Shown: positions 23,560 through 37,100 of the stretch, in pieces
Layout of the letters: the number at the start of each line of letters is the position of its first letter
How positions within the stretch are numbered: position 1 is the first letter of the stretch
Source of the DNA: Pseudorasbora parva
Lineage: Eukaryota; Chordata; Actinopteri; Cypriniformes; Gobionidae
Reading direction: 5' to 3'
NCBI RefSeq assembly: GCF_024679245.1
Contig: NC_090179.1
Location: forward strand, 9,482,827 to 9,546,826
DNA: 64,000 nt
Translations under genes and position numbers: made by a program
The notes under the pieces: model-generated
The model's input: only the letters and a program-made list of their open reading frames with translations
Database searches by the model: none
What the model was told of the DNA's origin: nothing

Positions 23560-25540
23560 GGTCAAGGAAGACATTTTTTGACAAAAAAAAAAAATCTCAC
23601 CCTAGATTCCATGAACTTGAACTTTCTATGCATATAGATTCCTTCTGATGTTTTATTAGTTCTTCAAGGATGACCATTTGAACTTATTTTTGGCCAGATT
23701 CTTTGAACTTGAACCTTGTTTAAAGATTTCTGACATTCTGTTGTTTCTTCAGTAGATCAAGGATGAGATTTTTTTGACCAAAAAAAAAAGATTCTGACCC
23801 TGGATCCCATGCACTTGAACTTTCTATGCATATAAATAGATTACTTCTGATGCAGTGGTTCAAGGATGACCTTTTGAACTTATCTGTGCCCAAATACTTT
23901 TGAACTTGAACATTCTACACAGACTTTATGACTACCTGTTTTCATCAGTAGGTCAAGGAAGACATTTTTTGGCAAAAAAAAAAAAAAAATCTCACCCTAG
24001 ATTCCATGAACTTGAACGTTCTATGCATATAAATAGATTACTTCTGGTGCAGTGGTTCAAGGACGACCTTTTGAAACTATTTGTGCCCAAATACTCTTTG
24101 AACTTGAACATTCCATAAAGACTTAATGTCTACCTGTTGTTTCATCAGTAGGTCAAGGAAGACATTTTTTGACAAAAAAAAAAATCTGACCCTGGATCCC
24201 ATGAATTTGAACTTTCTATGCATATAAATAGATTCATTCTGATGCATTTGTTCAGGGATGACCTATTGAACCTATTTGTGGCCAAATAGTCTTTGAACTT
24301 GAACATTATACACAGACTTTATGACTTTTTGTTGTTTCTTCAGTATATCAAGGATGAGGTTTTTTTTGACAAAAAAAAGATTCTGACCCTGGATCCCATG
24401 AACTTGAAATTTCTATGCATATAAAAAGATTCCTTCTAATGCAGTGGTTCAAGGATGACCTTTTGAACTTATTTGTGCCCAAATACTCTTTAAACTTGAA
24501 CATTCTATAAAGACTTTATGACTACCTGTGGTTTCATCAGTAGGTCAAGGAAGACATTTTTTGACAAAAAAAAAAAAATCTCACCCTAGATTCCATGAAC
24601 TTGAACTTTCTATGCATATAGATTCCTTCTGATGTTTTATTAGTTCTTCAAGGATGACCATTTGAACTTATTTTTGGCCAGATTCTTTGAACTTGAACCT
24701 TGTTTAAAGATTTCTGACATTCTGTTGTTTCTTCAGTAGATCAAGGATGAGATTTTTTTGACCAAAAAAAAAAGATTCTGACCCTGGATCCCATGAACTT
24801 GAACTTTCTATGCATATAAATAGATTACTTCTGATGCAGTGGTTCAAGGATGACCTTTTGAACTTATCTGTGCCCAAATACTTTTGAACTTGAACATTCT
24901 ACACAGACTTTATGACTACCTGTTTTCATCAGTAGGTCAAGGAAGACATTTTTTGGCAAAAAAAAAAAAAAAAATCTCACCCTAGATTCCATGAACTTGA
25001 ACGTTCTATGCATATAAATAGATTACTTCTGGTGCAGTGGTTCAAGGACGACCTTTTGAAACTATTTGTGCCCAAATACTCTTTGAACTTGAACATTCTA
25101 TAAAGACTTAATGTCTACCTGTGGTTTCATCAGTAGGTCAAGGAAGACATTTTTTGACAAAAAAAAAAAATCTGACCCTGGATCCCATGAATTTGAACTT
25201 TCTATACATATAAATAGATTCATTCTGATGCATTTGTTCAGGGATGACCTATTGAACCTATTTGTGGCCAAATAGTCTTTGAACTTGAACATTATACACA
25301 GACTTTATGACTTTTTGTTGTTTCTTCAGTATATCAAGGATGAGGTTTTTTTGACAAAAAAAAGATTCTGACCCTGGATCCCATGAACTTGAAATTTCTA
25401 TGCATATAAAAAGATTCCTTCTAATGCAGTGGTTCAAGGATGACCTTTTGAACTTATTTGTGCCCAAATACTCTTTAAACTTGAACATTCTATAAAGACT
25501 TTATGACTACCTGTGGTTTCATCAGTAGGTCAAGGAAGAC
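23560..25540 (+). repeat. Two copies of a ~986-bp higher-order repeat
   Basis: A five-monomer block at 23560-24546 is repeated at 24546-25540. Diagnostic variants shared by both are AAATACTTTTGAAC (one base shorter than usual), CCTGTTTTCATCAG, GAACGTTCTATGC and GACTTAATGTC, each 985-990 bp apart. Confidence 0.75.
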
Positions 25541-28500
25541 ATTTTTTGAAAAAAAAAAAAAATCTGACCCTGGATCCCATGAATTTGAACTTTCTATGCA
25601 TATAAATAGATTCCTTCTGATGCAGTGGTACAGGGATGATCTATTGAACCTATTTGTGGCCAAATAGTCTTTGAACTTGAACATTCCACACAGACTTTAT
25701 GACTTTCTGTTGTTTCTTCAGTATATCAAGGATGAGATTTTTTTGACAAAAAAAAAAAAAATCTGACCCGAGATTCCATGAACTTGAACTTTCTATGCAT
25801 ATAAATAGAATCCATCTCATGTTTTATTAGTTCTTCAATGATGACCATTTTATCTTATTTTTGGCCAGATTGTTTGAACTTGAACCTTCTTTAAAGACTT
25901 CTGACATTCTGTTGTTTCTTCAGTAGATCAAGGATGATAATTTTTTGACAAAAAAAAAAAATCTGACCCTGGATCCCATGAACTTGAACTTTCTATGCAT
26001 ATAAATAGATTAATTCTGATGCATTGGTTCAGGGATGACCTATTGAACTTATCTGTGCCCAAATACTCTTTGAACTTGAACATTCTACACAGACTTTATG
26101 ACTACCTGTGGTTTCATCAGTAGGTCAAGGAAGACATTTTTTGAAAAAAAAAAAATCTGACCCTGGATCCCATGAATTTGAACTTTCTATGCATATAAAT
26201 AGATTACATCTGATGCAGTGGTTCAAGGATGACCTTTTGAACTTATCTGTGCCCAAATACTCTTTGAACTTGAACATTCTACACAGACTTTATGACTACC
26301 TGTGGTTTCATCAGTGGGTCAAGGAAGACATTTTTTGACAAAAAAAAAAAAAAAATCTGACCCTGGATCCCATGAACTTGAACTTTCTATGCATATAAAT
26401 AGATTCATTCTGATGCATTGGTTCAGGGATGACATATTGAACCTATTTGTAGCCAAATAGTCTTTGAACTTGAACATTATACACAGACTTTATGACTTTT
26501 TGTTGTTTCTTCAGTATATCAAGGATGAGATTTTTTTTGACAAAAAAAAGATTCTGACCCTGGATCCCATGAACTTGAAATTTCTATGCACATAAAAAGA
26601 TTCATTCTGATGCATTGGTTCAGGGATGACCTATTGAACCTATTTGTGGCCAAATAGTCTTTGAACTTGAACATTATACACAGACTTTATGACTTTTTGT
26701 TGTTTCTTCAGTATATCAAGGATGAGATTTTTTTGACAAAAAAAAGATTCTGACCCTGGATCCCATGAACTTGAAATTTCTATGCACATAAAAAGATTCC
26801 TTCTAATGCAGTGGTTCAAGGATGACCTTTTGAACTTATTTGTGCCCAAATACTCTTTAAACTTGAACATTCTATAAAGACTTTATGACTACCTGTGGTT
26901 TCATCAGTAGGTCAAGGAAGATATTTTAAAAAATAAATAAATAAATAAATCTCACCCTAGATTCCTTGAACTTGAACTTTCTATGCATATAAATAGATTC
27001 CTTCTGATGCAGTGGTACAGGGATGATCTATTGTACCTATTTGTGGCCAAATAGTCTTTGGACTTGAACATTCCACACAGACTTTATGACTTTCTCTTGT
27101 TTCTTCAGTATATCAAGGATGAGATTTTTTTGACAAAAAAAAAATTCTGACCCGAGATTCCATGAACTTGAACTTTCTATGCATATAAATAGAGTCCTTC
27201 TGATGTTTTATTAGTTCTTCAATGATGACCATTTGAACTTATTTTTGGCCAGATTCTTTGAACTTGAACCTTCTTTAAAGACTTCTGACAATCTGTTGTT
27301 TCTTCAGTAGATCAAGGATGAGAATTTTTTGACAAAAAAAAATCTGACCCTGGATCCCATGAACTTGAACTTTCTATGCATATAAATAGATTACTTCAGA
27401 TGCAGTGGTTCAAGGATGACCTTTTGAACTTATTTGTGCCCAAATAATCTTTGAACTTGAACATTCTATAAAGACTTCTGACATTCTGTTGTTTCTTCAG
27501 TAGATCAAGGATGAGAATTTTTTGACAAAAAAATCTGACCCTGGATCCCATGAACTTGAACTTTCTATGCATATAAATTGATTCCTTCTGATGCAGTGGT
27601 TCAAGGATGACCTTTTGAACTTATTTGTGCCCAAATACTCTTTGAACTTGAACATTCTATAAAGACTTATGACTACCTGTGGTTTCATCAGTAGGTCAAG
27701 GAAGACATTTTTTGACAAAAAAAATTATAATCTCACCCTGGATCCCATGAACTTGAACGTTCTATGCATATAAATAGATTACTTCTGGTGCAGTGGTTCA
27801 AGGACGACCTTTTGAAACTATTTGTGCCCAAATACTCTTTGAACTTGAACATTCTATAAAGACTTTATGACTACCTGTGGTTTCATCAGTAGGTCAAGGA
27901 AGACATTTTTTGACAAAAAAAAAAAATCTGACCCTGGATCCCATGAATTTGAACTTTCTATGCATATAAATAGATTCATTCTGATGCATTGGTTCAGGGA
28001 TGACCTATTGAACCTATTTGTGGCCAAATAGTCTTTGAACTTGAACATTATACACAGACTTTATGACTTTTTGTTGTTTCTTCAGTATATCAAGGATGAG
28101 GTTTTTTTTGACAAAAAAAAGATTCTGACCCTGGATCCCATGAACTTGAAATTTCTATGCATATAAAAAGATTCCTTCTAATGCAGTGGTTCAAGGATGA
28201 CCTTTTGAACTTATTTGTGCCCAAATACTCTTTAAACTTGAACATTCTATAAAGACTTTATGACTACCTGTGGTTTCATCAGTAGGTCAAGGAAGACATT
28301 TTTTGACAAAAAAAAAAATCTGACCCTGGATCCCATGAATTTGAACTTTCTATGCATATAAATAGATTCCTTCTGATGCAGTGGTACAGGGATGATCTAT
28401 TGAACCTATTTGTGGCCAAATAGTCTTTGAACTTGAACATTCCACAAAGACTTTATGACTTTCTGTTGTTTCTTCAGTATATCAAGGATGAGATTTTTTT

Positions 28501-29465
28501 GACAAAAAAAATAAATAAATCTGACCCGAGATTCCATGAACTTGAACTTTCTATGCATATAAATAGAATCCATCTCATGTTTTATTAGTTCTTCAATGAT
28601 GACCATTTTATCTTATTTTTGGCCAGATTGTTTGAACTTGAACCTTCTTTAAAGACTTCTGACATTCTGTTGTTTCTTCAGTAGATCAAGGATGATAATT
28701 TTTTGACAAAAAAAAAAAATCTGACCCTGGATCCCATGAACTTGAACTTTCTATGCATATAAATAGATTAATTCTGATGCATTGGTTCAGGGATGACCTA
28801 TTGAACTTATCTGTGCCCAAATACTCTTTGAACTTGAACATTCTACACAGACTTTATGACTACCTGTGGTTTCATCAGTAGGTCAAGGAAGACATTTTTT
28901 GGAAAATAAAAAGAAGAAAAAATCTCACCCTAGATTCCATGAACTTGAACTTTCTATGCATATAGATTCCTTCTGATGTTTTATTAGTTCTTCAAGGATG
29001 ACCATTTGAACTTATTTTTGGCCAGATTCTTTGAACTTGAACCTTGTTTAAAGATTTCTGACATTCTGTTGTTTCTTCAGTAGATCAAGGATGAGATTTT
29101 TTTGAGCAAAAACCTTTTGAACTTATCTGTGCCCAAATACTCTTTGAACTTGAACATTCTACACAGACTTTATGACTACCTGTTGTTTCATCAGTAGTTC
29201 AAGGAAGACATTTTTTGGCAAAAAAAAAAAAAAAACATCTGACGCTAGATCCCATGAATTTCAACTTTCTATGCATATAAATAGATTCCTTCTGATGCAG
29301 TGGTTCAGGGATGACCTATTGAACCTATTTGTGGCCAAATAGTCTTTGAACTTGAACATTCCACACAGACTTTATGACTTTCTGTTGTTTCTTCAGTATA
29401 TCAAGGATTCGATTTTTTTGACAAAAAAAAAATCCTGACCCTGGATCCCATGATCTTGAACTATA

Positions 29466-29696
29466 TTCTGCTGAAATATCAGAAGAAGTCTGTGAGACCC
29501 AACTGTAACTGTCTAAACATTCATATATTCAGAAACACTAATAGGGTCATTGCACGAGATTTTTCCTATGCGATGCAAATCAGGGCAAAAGTGCTAATAT
29601 ATTCATTGCGCAAAGAGTTCTTATGTAATACATTAGCTAGAAAATGTTCCACTGAATATACTTCTTGAGCCTTGTGTGGAATAGGATTTAGTCAGA
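29466..29696. other. Macro-unit junction segment (units 1/2)
   Basis: About 230 bp separate the ~200-bp satellite from the GCATT block. The first 70 bp and the last 55 bp are single-copy within a unit and match nothing I recognise. The middle contains inverted GCATT monomers (separate entry). The segment recurs at 63603-63833 with a handful of substitutions. A 72-codon open frame crosses it but does not look like a gene. Confidence 0.8.
29535..29632 (-). repeat. Inverted GCATT-type monomers at the junction
   Basis: Read on the minus strand, this gives CATAAGAACTCTTTGCGCAA then TGAATATATTAGCACTTTTG, followed by a second monomer with TCTCGTGCAATGAC. These closely match plus-strand monomers at 4676-4710 and about 4093-4110 in the GCATT block. 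The array therefore has two monomers in opposite orientation just outside its left edge. Confidence 0.78.
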
Positions 29697-32600
29697 ATCC
29701 ACTTCAATGCAGTACAATCCTGTAGGTCGAATGTGTATTCCTGTTAAATGCAATGCATATAATTAACTCGTTGAGCGTTTAAGAGATTCGGGCTTTTGCA
29801 TGCATTGCTTGCATTGCATTGCATACGAAAAAAAACTTGTGCACGGGGGAGATTAGTGCTTTATCATTGCATGGAACTCTTCATGCATTGAAGATATTAG
29901 CGCTTTGCATTGCATTGCATAAAATAACTCGTTGTGCATTGAAGATAGCGCGTTCGTATTGAATTACATACGAAAAGTTTTGTGCAATGGAGCGATTCGT
30001 GCTTTTGCATTGTATTGAACTCGTCTTGCATTGAAGACATTAGCGCTTTTGCATTGCATTGCATACGAAAAAACTTGTGCACTGAGGTGAATAGTGCTTT
30101 TGCATTGCATTATATACAAAAAACTTGCTGTGCATTGAAAAGATAGTGCTTTTGCATTGCATTGCATAAAATAAATCATTGTCCATTGAAAATAGCGCTT
30201 TTGCATTGCACTGGGGAGATTAATGCTTTTGCATTGCATTGAACTCTTCATGCATTGAAGATATTAGCGCTTTTGCATTGCATAAAAAACTCGTTGTGCA
30301 TTGAAGACAGCGCTTTTGCATTGCATACGAAAAAACTTGTGCACTGGGGAGATTAGAGCTTTTGCATTGCATTGAACTCTTCATGCATTGAAGATAATAG
30401 CGCTTTTGCATTGCATTGCATACAAAAAACTTGCTGTGCATTGAATATTTCTTTGGCAATGCATAGCATAAAATAACTCGTTGTGCTTTGAAGACAGCAC
30501 TTTTACATTGCATTGCATACGAAAAAAACTCGTGCACTGGGGAGATTAATGTTTTTGCATTGCATTGAACTTGTCTTGCATTGAAGACATTAAGCGCTTT
30601 TGCATTGCATTGCATACAAATAACTGTGCATTGGAAGAGATGGTGCTTTTGCAATGCATTGCATATAATAACTCGTTGTGCATTGAAGATAGCGCTTTTG
30701 TATTGAATTACATACGAAAAGTTTTGTGCAATGGAGCGATTCGTGCTTTGGCATTGCATTGAACTCGTCTTGCATTGAAGACATTAGCGCTTTTGCATTA
30801 TATACATTATTTTGCATTATATACAAAAAACTTGCTGTGCATTGAAGAGATAGTGCTTTTGCATTGCATTGCATAAAACAACTCGTTGTGCTTTGAAGAC
30901 AGCGCTTTTGCATTGCATTACATTGCATACGAAAAAAACTTTTGCACTGGGGAGATTAATGCTTTTGCATTAAACTCGTCATGCATTGACGATATTAGCG
31001 TTTTGCATTGCATTGCATACGAAAAAAACTTGTGCAATGGAGAGATTCGTGCTTTTGCATTGCATTGAACTCGTCTTGCATTGAAGACATTAAAGCGCTT
31101 TTGCATTGCATTGCATTGAACTCGTCATGCATTGACGATATTAGCGTTTTGCATTGCATTGCATACGAAAAAACTTTTGCACTGAGGAGAATAGGGCTTT
31201 TGCATTGCATTGTATAAAAAAAAACTTGCTGTGCATTGAAAAGATAGTGCTTTTGCATTGCATAAAATAAATCATTGTGCATTGAAGATAGCGCTTTTGC
31301 ATTGCACTGGGGAGATTAATGCTTTTGCTTTGCATTGAACTCGTCATGCATTGACAATATTAGCGCTTTTGCATTGCATTGCATACGAAAATCCTGCACT
31401 GAGGAGATTAGTGCTTTTGCATTGCATACGAAAATAAAATATCTCGTGCATTGAAGACAGCGCTTTTGCATTGCATACGAAAAAACTTGTGCACTGGGGA
31501 GATTAGTGCTTTTGCATTGCATTGAACTCTTCATGCATTGAAGATAATAGCGCTTTTGCATTGCATACAAAAAACTTGCTGTGCATTGAATAGTGCTTTT
31601 GCAATGCATTGCATAAAATAACTCGTTGTGCTTTGAAGACAGTGCTTTTGCATTGCATTGCATACGAAAAAAACTTGTGCACTGGGGAGATTAATGCTTT
31701 TGCATTGCATTGAACTCGTCATGCATTGACGATATTAGCGTTTTGCATTGCATTGCATACGAAAAAACTTGTGCCTGAGGAGAATAGGGCTTTTGCATTG
31801 CATTGTATACAAAAAACTTGCTGTGCATTGAAGATAGCGCTTTTGCATTGCACTGGGGAGATTAATGCTTTTGCTTTGCATTGAACTCGTAATGCATTGA
31901 CAATATTAACGCTTTTGCATTGCATTGCATACGAAAATCCTGCACTGAGGAGATTAGTGCTTTTGCATTGCATAAAATAACTCGTGCATTGAAGACAGCG
32001 CTTTTGCATTGCATACGAAAAAACTTGTGCACTGGGGAGATTAGTGCTTTTGCATTGCATTGAAATCTTCATGCATTGAAGATAATAGCGCTTTTGCATT
32101 GCATTGCATACAAAAAACTTGCTGTGCATTGAATAGTGCTTTTGCAATGCATTGCATAAAATAACTCGTTGAGACAGCGCTTTTGCATTGCATTGCATAC
32201 GAAAAAAACTTGAGCACTGGGGAGATTAATGCTTTTGCATTGCATTGAACTCGTCATGCATTGACGATATTAGTGTTTTGCATTGCATTGAATACGAAAA
32301 AACGTGTGCAATGGAAAGATTCGAGATTTTGCATTGCATTGAACTCGTCTTGCATTGAAGACATTAAGCGCTTTTGCATTGCATTGCATACAAAAAAACT
32401 TGCATTGAAGAGATAGTGCTTTTGCAATGCACCGTATGAAATAAATCGTTGTGCATTGAAGGTAACGCTATTGCATTGCCCTGCATAAAATAAATCATTG
32501 TGCATTGAAGATAGCGCTTTTGCATTGCACTGGGGAGATTAATGCTTTTGCATTGCATTGAACTCGTCATGCATTGACAATAATTAGCGCTTTTGCATTG

Positions 32601-34004
32601 CATTGCATACGAAAATCCTGCACTGAGGACATTAGTGCTTTTGCATTGCATTGCATAAAATAACTTGTGCATTGAAGACAGCGCTTTTGCATTGCATAAA
32701 ATAACTCGTTTTGCATTAAGTACAGCTCTTTTGCATTGCATACGAAAAAACTTGTGCACTGGGGAGATTAGTGCTTTTGCATTGCATTGAACTCTTCATG
32801 CATTGAAAATATTAGTGCTTTTGCACTGCATTGCATACAAAAAACTTGCTGTGCATTGATATATAAAATAAATCGTTGTGCATTGAAGATAGCGCTTTTG
32901 CATTGCACTGCATATAAGAACTTCGTTGCACATGGAAGAAAAAAGTGATTTTGCGTTGGATTGCATTGCATATAAGAATTCGCTGTGCAAAGAAAAGATT
33001 AGTGCTTTTCATTGCTTTGCATTGCATAACGAAAAACTTGTGCATTGAAGAGTTTGCATGCATATTTGTGCATTGAATAAATTGGATTTTGCATTGCATT
33101 GCATTGTATTGCTTAAAGAACTCGTTGTGCAGAAAGAGATTAGTGCTTTTGCAATGCAATGCATATTAAAACTCGTTGCGCATTGAAGAAATACGTGCTT
33201 TTACATCATAGAAAAAAAGCTCGTGCAATGACGCGATTAATGATTTTACATCTCATTGCATACGAAAAACTTGTGCAATGAGGAGATTAAAGCTTTTGCA
33301 TTGAACTCGTCATGCATTGAAGATATTAGCGCTTTTGCATTTCATTGCACATAAGAACTCTTTGTTGCGCATTGAAGAAACAAGTGTTTTTGCACTGCAT
33401 TGCATAAAGAACTCGTTGTGCATTAAAAAGATGCGAAAAGGTAATTTCCATAACGAAAAACTCGTGCATTGAAGATTTTGCATGCATGCATACAAAAACT
33501 ATTTGTGCATTGAATAAATTTGCTTTTGTATTGCATTGCATAAAAAACTCGTTGTGCAGAAAGAGATTAGTGCTTTTGCATTGCATTGCATATAAGATCT
33601 TACTGTGCATTAAATAAATAAGTGCATTGTTAGAGAGTTGTGCATTGAATATATTTTGCATCGTCATGCTAAACTCGTCATGCATTGAAGATATTAGCTC
33701 TATTGCATTGCATATAAGAATTCAGGGTGCAATGAAAAGATTAGTGCTTTTGCATTCCATACGAAAAAACTCGTGCATTGAAGATTTTGCATTGCATTGC
33801 ACATAAGAACTCGCGCAATGAATATATTAGCGCTTAGCATTGCATAGAATTCGTGCATTGAACATGGTTATTCTCTGTGCAATGACGAGTTTAGTGCGTT
33901 TGCATTGCATTGACTCTTTTTTACATCGAAGAGTTTAAATGGTTTTCAATACAAGAACTCGTGCTGCATTAAATAGATAAGTGCTTTGAACTTAGTATTG
34001 TTTA
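29697..34004 (+). repeat. GCATT-rich satellite block, unit 2
   Basis: Near-identical copy of 1-4880, with the same four-subtype order and the same diverged distal part. It lacks about 0.56 kb relative to unit 1 after position 31760, plus an 11-bp deletion at about 32170 (CTCGTTGAGACAGCG). No genes. Confidence 0.9.
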
Positions 34005-34019
34005 GATTTTACCACTAAT

Positions 34020-34109
34020 CTGGTTAAATGATAAATGGAGTTTTCCCATTCAAGTACTAACCAGTAGTCCCTGAGACCCTGCTGAACTACATGGAATCAA
34101 TGAGCTGGA
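34020..34109 (-). pseudogene. 5S rRNA-derived fragment, unit 2
   Basis: This is the same tract as 4896-4985 and appears identical by eye: CTGG...CCAG pairing, minus-strand CTGGTTAGTACTTG, and AGCAGGGTC. The 5' part is missing and there is a short internal insertion, so it is a pseudogene or SINE remnant carried along in the macro-duplication. Confidence 0.72.
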
Positions 34110-37100
34110 CTTATCGATAAATATTAAAAGATTCATACTGATGTTTCATTAATTATTCAAGGAAGATCTGTTGAACTTATTTTTGGCCAAATAGTCTTTG
34201 AACTTGAATATTCTACACAGACTTTATGACTTTCTGTTGTTTCTTCAGTATATCAAGGATGAGATTTTTTTTGACAAAAAAAAAAAATCTGACCCGAGAT
34301 TCAATGAACTTTGAACTTTCTATGCATATAAATAGATTCCTTCTGATGTTTTATTAGTTCTTCAATGATGACCATTTGAACGTATTTTTTGCCAGATTTT
34401 TTGAACTTGAACCTTCTTTAAAGACTTCTGACATTCTGTTGTTCCTTCAGTAGATCAAGGATGAGAATTTTTTGACAAAAAAATTCTGCCCCTGGATCCC
34501 ATGAACTTGAACTTTCTATGCATATAAATAGATTCCTTCTGATGCAGTGGTTCAAGGATGACCTTTTGAACTTATTTTTGCCCAAATACTCTTTGAACTT
34601 GAACATTCTATAAAGACTTTATGGCTACCTGTGGTTCTACCTATGGCTACCTGTGGTTCAAAGACTAACTGTGGTTTCATCAGTAGGTCAAGGAAGACAT
34701 TTTTTGACAAAAAAAAAAACTCACCCTAGATTCCATGAACTTGAACTTTCTATACTTATAAATAGATTACTTCTGATGTTTTAATAGCTCTTCAAGGATG
34801 ACCCTTTGAACTTATTTGTGCCCAAAATAGTCTTTGAACTTGAATATTCTACACAGACTTTAGACTACCTGTGGTTTCATCAGTTGGTCAAGGAAGACAT
34901 TTTTTGGCTAAAATAAAATAAAAAAATTCTCACCCTAGATTCCATGAACTTGAACTTTCTATGCATATAAATAGATTTATTCTGATGTTTTATTAGTTCT
35001 TCAAGGATGACCTTTTGAACTTATTTTTGGCAAGATTCTTTGAACTTGAACCTTCTTTAAAGACTTCTGACAGTCTGTTGTTTCTTCAGTAGATCAAGGT
35101 TGAGATTTTTTTGACAAAAAAAAAAAAAAGATTCTGACCCTGGATCCCATGAACTTGAACTTTCTACACATATAAATAGATTACTTCTGGTGCAGTGGTT
35201 CAAGGATGACCTTTTGAACTTATTTGTGCCAAAATACTCTTTGAACTTGAACATTCTATAAAGACTTTATGACTACCTGTGGTTTCATCAGTAGGTCAAG
35301 GAAGATATTTTTTGAAAAAAATAAATAAATAAATCTCACCCTAGATTCCACGAACTTGAACTTTCTATGCATATAAATAGATTCCTTCTGATGCAGTGGT
35401 ACAGGGATGATCTATTGAACCTATTTGTGGCCAAATAGTCTTTGAACTTGAACATTCCACACAGACTTTATGACTTTTTGTTGTTTCTTCAGTATATCAA
35501 GGATGAGATTTTTTTAACAAAAAATAAAAAATCTGACCCGAGATTCCATGAACCGGAACTTTCTATGCATATAAATAGATTTCTTTCTGATGTTTTATTA
35601 GTTCTTCAATGATGACCATGTGAACTTATTTTTGGCCAGATTCTTTGAACTTGAACCTTCTTTAAAGACTTCTAACATTCTGTTGTTTCTTCAGTAGATC
35701 AAGGATGAGAATTTTTTGACAAAAAAAAATCTGACCCTGGATCCCATGAACTTGAACTTTCTATGCATATAAATTGATTCCTTCTGATGCAGTGGTTCAA
35801 GGATGACCTTTTGAACTTATTTGTGCCCAAATACTCTTTGAACTTGAACATTCTATAAAGACTTTATGACTACCTGTGATTTCATCAGTAGGTCAAGGAA
35901 GACATTTTTTGACAAAAAAAAAAAAAAAATCTCACCCTAGATTCCATGAACTTGAACTTTCTATGCATACAGATTCCTTCTGATGTTTTATTAGTTCTTC
36001 AAGGATGACCATTTGAACTTATTTTTGGCCAGATTCGTTGCACTTGAACCTTGTTTAAAGATTTCTGACATTCTGTTGTTTCTTCAGTAGATCAAGGATG
36101 AGATTTTTTTGACCAAAAAAAAAAAGATTCTGACCCTGGATCCCATGAACTTGAACTTTCTATGCATATAAATAGATTACTTCTGATGCAGTGGTTCAAG
36201 GATGACCTTCTGAACTTATCTGTGCCCAAATACTCTTTGAACTTGAACATTCTACACAGACATTATGACTACCTGTTGTTTCATCAGTAGGTCAAGGAAG
36301 ACATTTTTTGGCAAAAAAATAAATAAATAAATCTCACCCTAGATTCCATGAACTTGAACTTTCTATGCATATAAATAGATTACTTCTGGTGCAGTGGTTC
36401 AAGGATAACCTTTTGAACTTATGTGTGCCAAAATACTCTTTGAACTTGAACATTCTATAAAGACTTTATGACTACCTGTGGTTTCATCAGTAGGTCAAGG
36501 AAGACATTTTTTGACAAAAAAAAATAAATCTGACCCTGGATCCCATGAATTTGAACTTTCTATGCATATAAATAGATTCATTCTGATGCATTGGTTCAGG
36601 GATGACCTATTGAACCTATTTGTGGCCAAATAGTCTTTGAACTTGAACATTATACACAGACTTTATGACTTTCTGTTGTTTCTTCAGTATATCAAGGATG
36701 AGATTTTTTTGACAAAAAAAAAAAAAGATTCTGACCCTGGATCCCATGAACTTGAAATTTCTATGCATATAAAAAGATTCCTTCTAATGCAGTGGTTCAA
36801 GGATGACCTTTTGAACTTATTTGTGCCCAAATACTCTTTAAACTTGAACATTATAAAGTCTTTATGACTACCTGTGGTTTCATCAGTAGGTCAAGGAAGA
36901 TATTTTTTTGAAAATAAATAAATAAATAAATCTCACCCTAGATTCCTTGAACTTGAACTTTCTTTGCATATAAATTGATTCCTTCTGATGCAGTGGTACA
37001 GGGATGATCTATTGAACCTATTTGTTGCCAAATAGTCTTTGAACTTGAACATTCCACACAGACTTTATGACTTTCTGTTGTTTCTTCAGTATATCAAGGA

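Larger units (their letters stand above)
17046..29465 (+). repeat. ~200-bp satellite array, right arm of unit 1
   Basis: About 62 monomers of the same ~200-bp satellite continue directly after the DIRS element, starting mid-monomer at GTTTCTTCAG. The array includes local recent amplifications, listed separately, and monomers in which the A tract is replaced by T (17868-17890 and 19306-19329). It ends around 29465, where CCATGATCTTGAACTATATT leaves the monomer pattern. There is no gene in this stretch. Confidence 0.92.
1..29696. repeat. Macro-repeat unit 1 (29.7 kb)
   Basis: The text at position 1 recurs at 29697 and again at 63834, and the same series of blocks follows each time: GCATT satellite, 5S-like fragment, ~200-bp satellite, DIRS element, ~200-bp satellite, junction. 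This is a direct tandem organisation. The first ~240 bp of this unit's left junction lie outside the window. Segment lengths from landmark to landmark are 4,895 bp (start to 5S-like tract), 6,822 bp (to DIRS), 5,328 bp (DIRS) and 12,651 bp (to the next unit). The unit boundary is arbitrary because the series is cyclic. Confidence 0.93.

Noticed and set aside
29450..29668. 72-codon plus-strand open frame across the macro-unit junction, repeated at 63587-63805
   Set aside because: Nearly all base differences between the two copies change an amino acid, and part of the frame is antisense to GCATT monomers. There is no sign of coding constraint.
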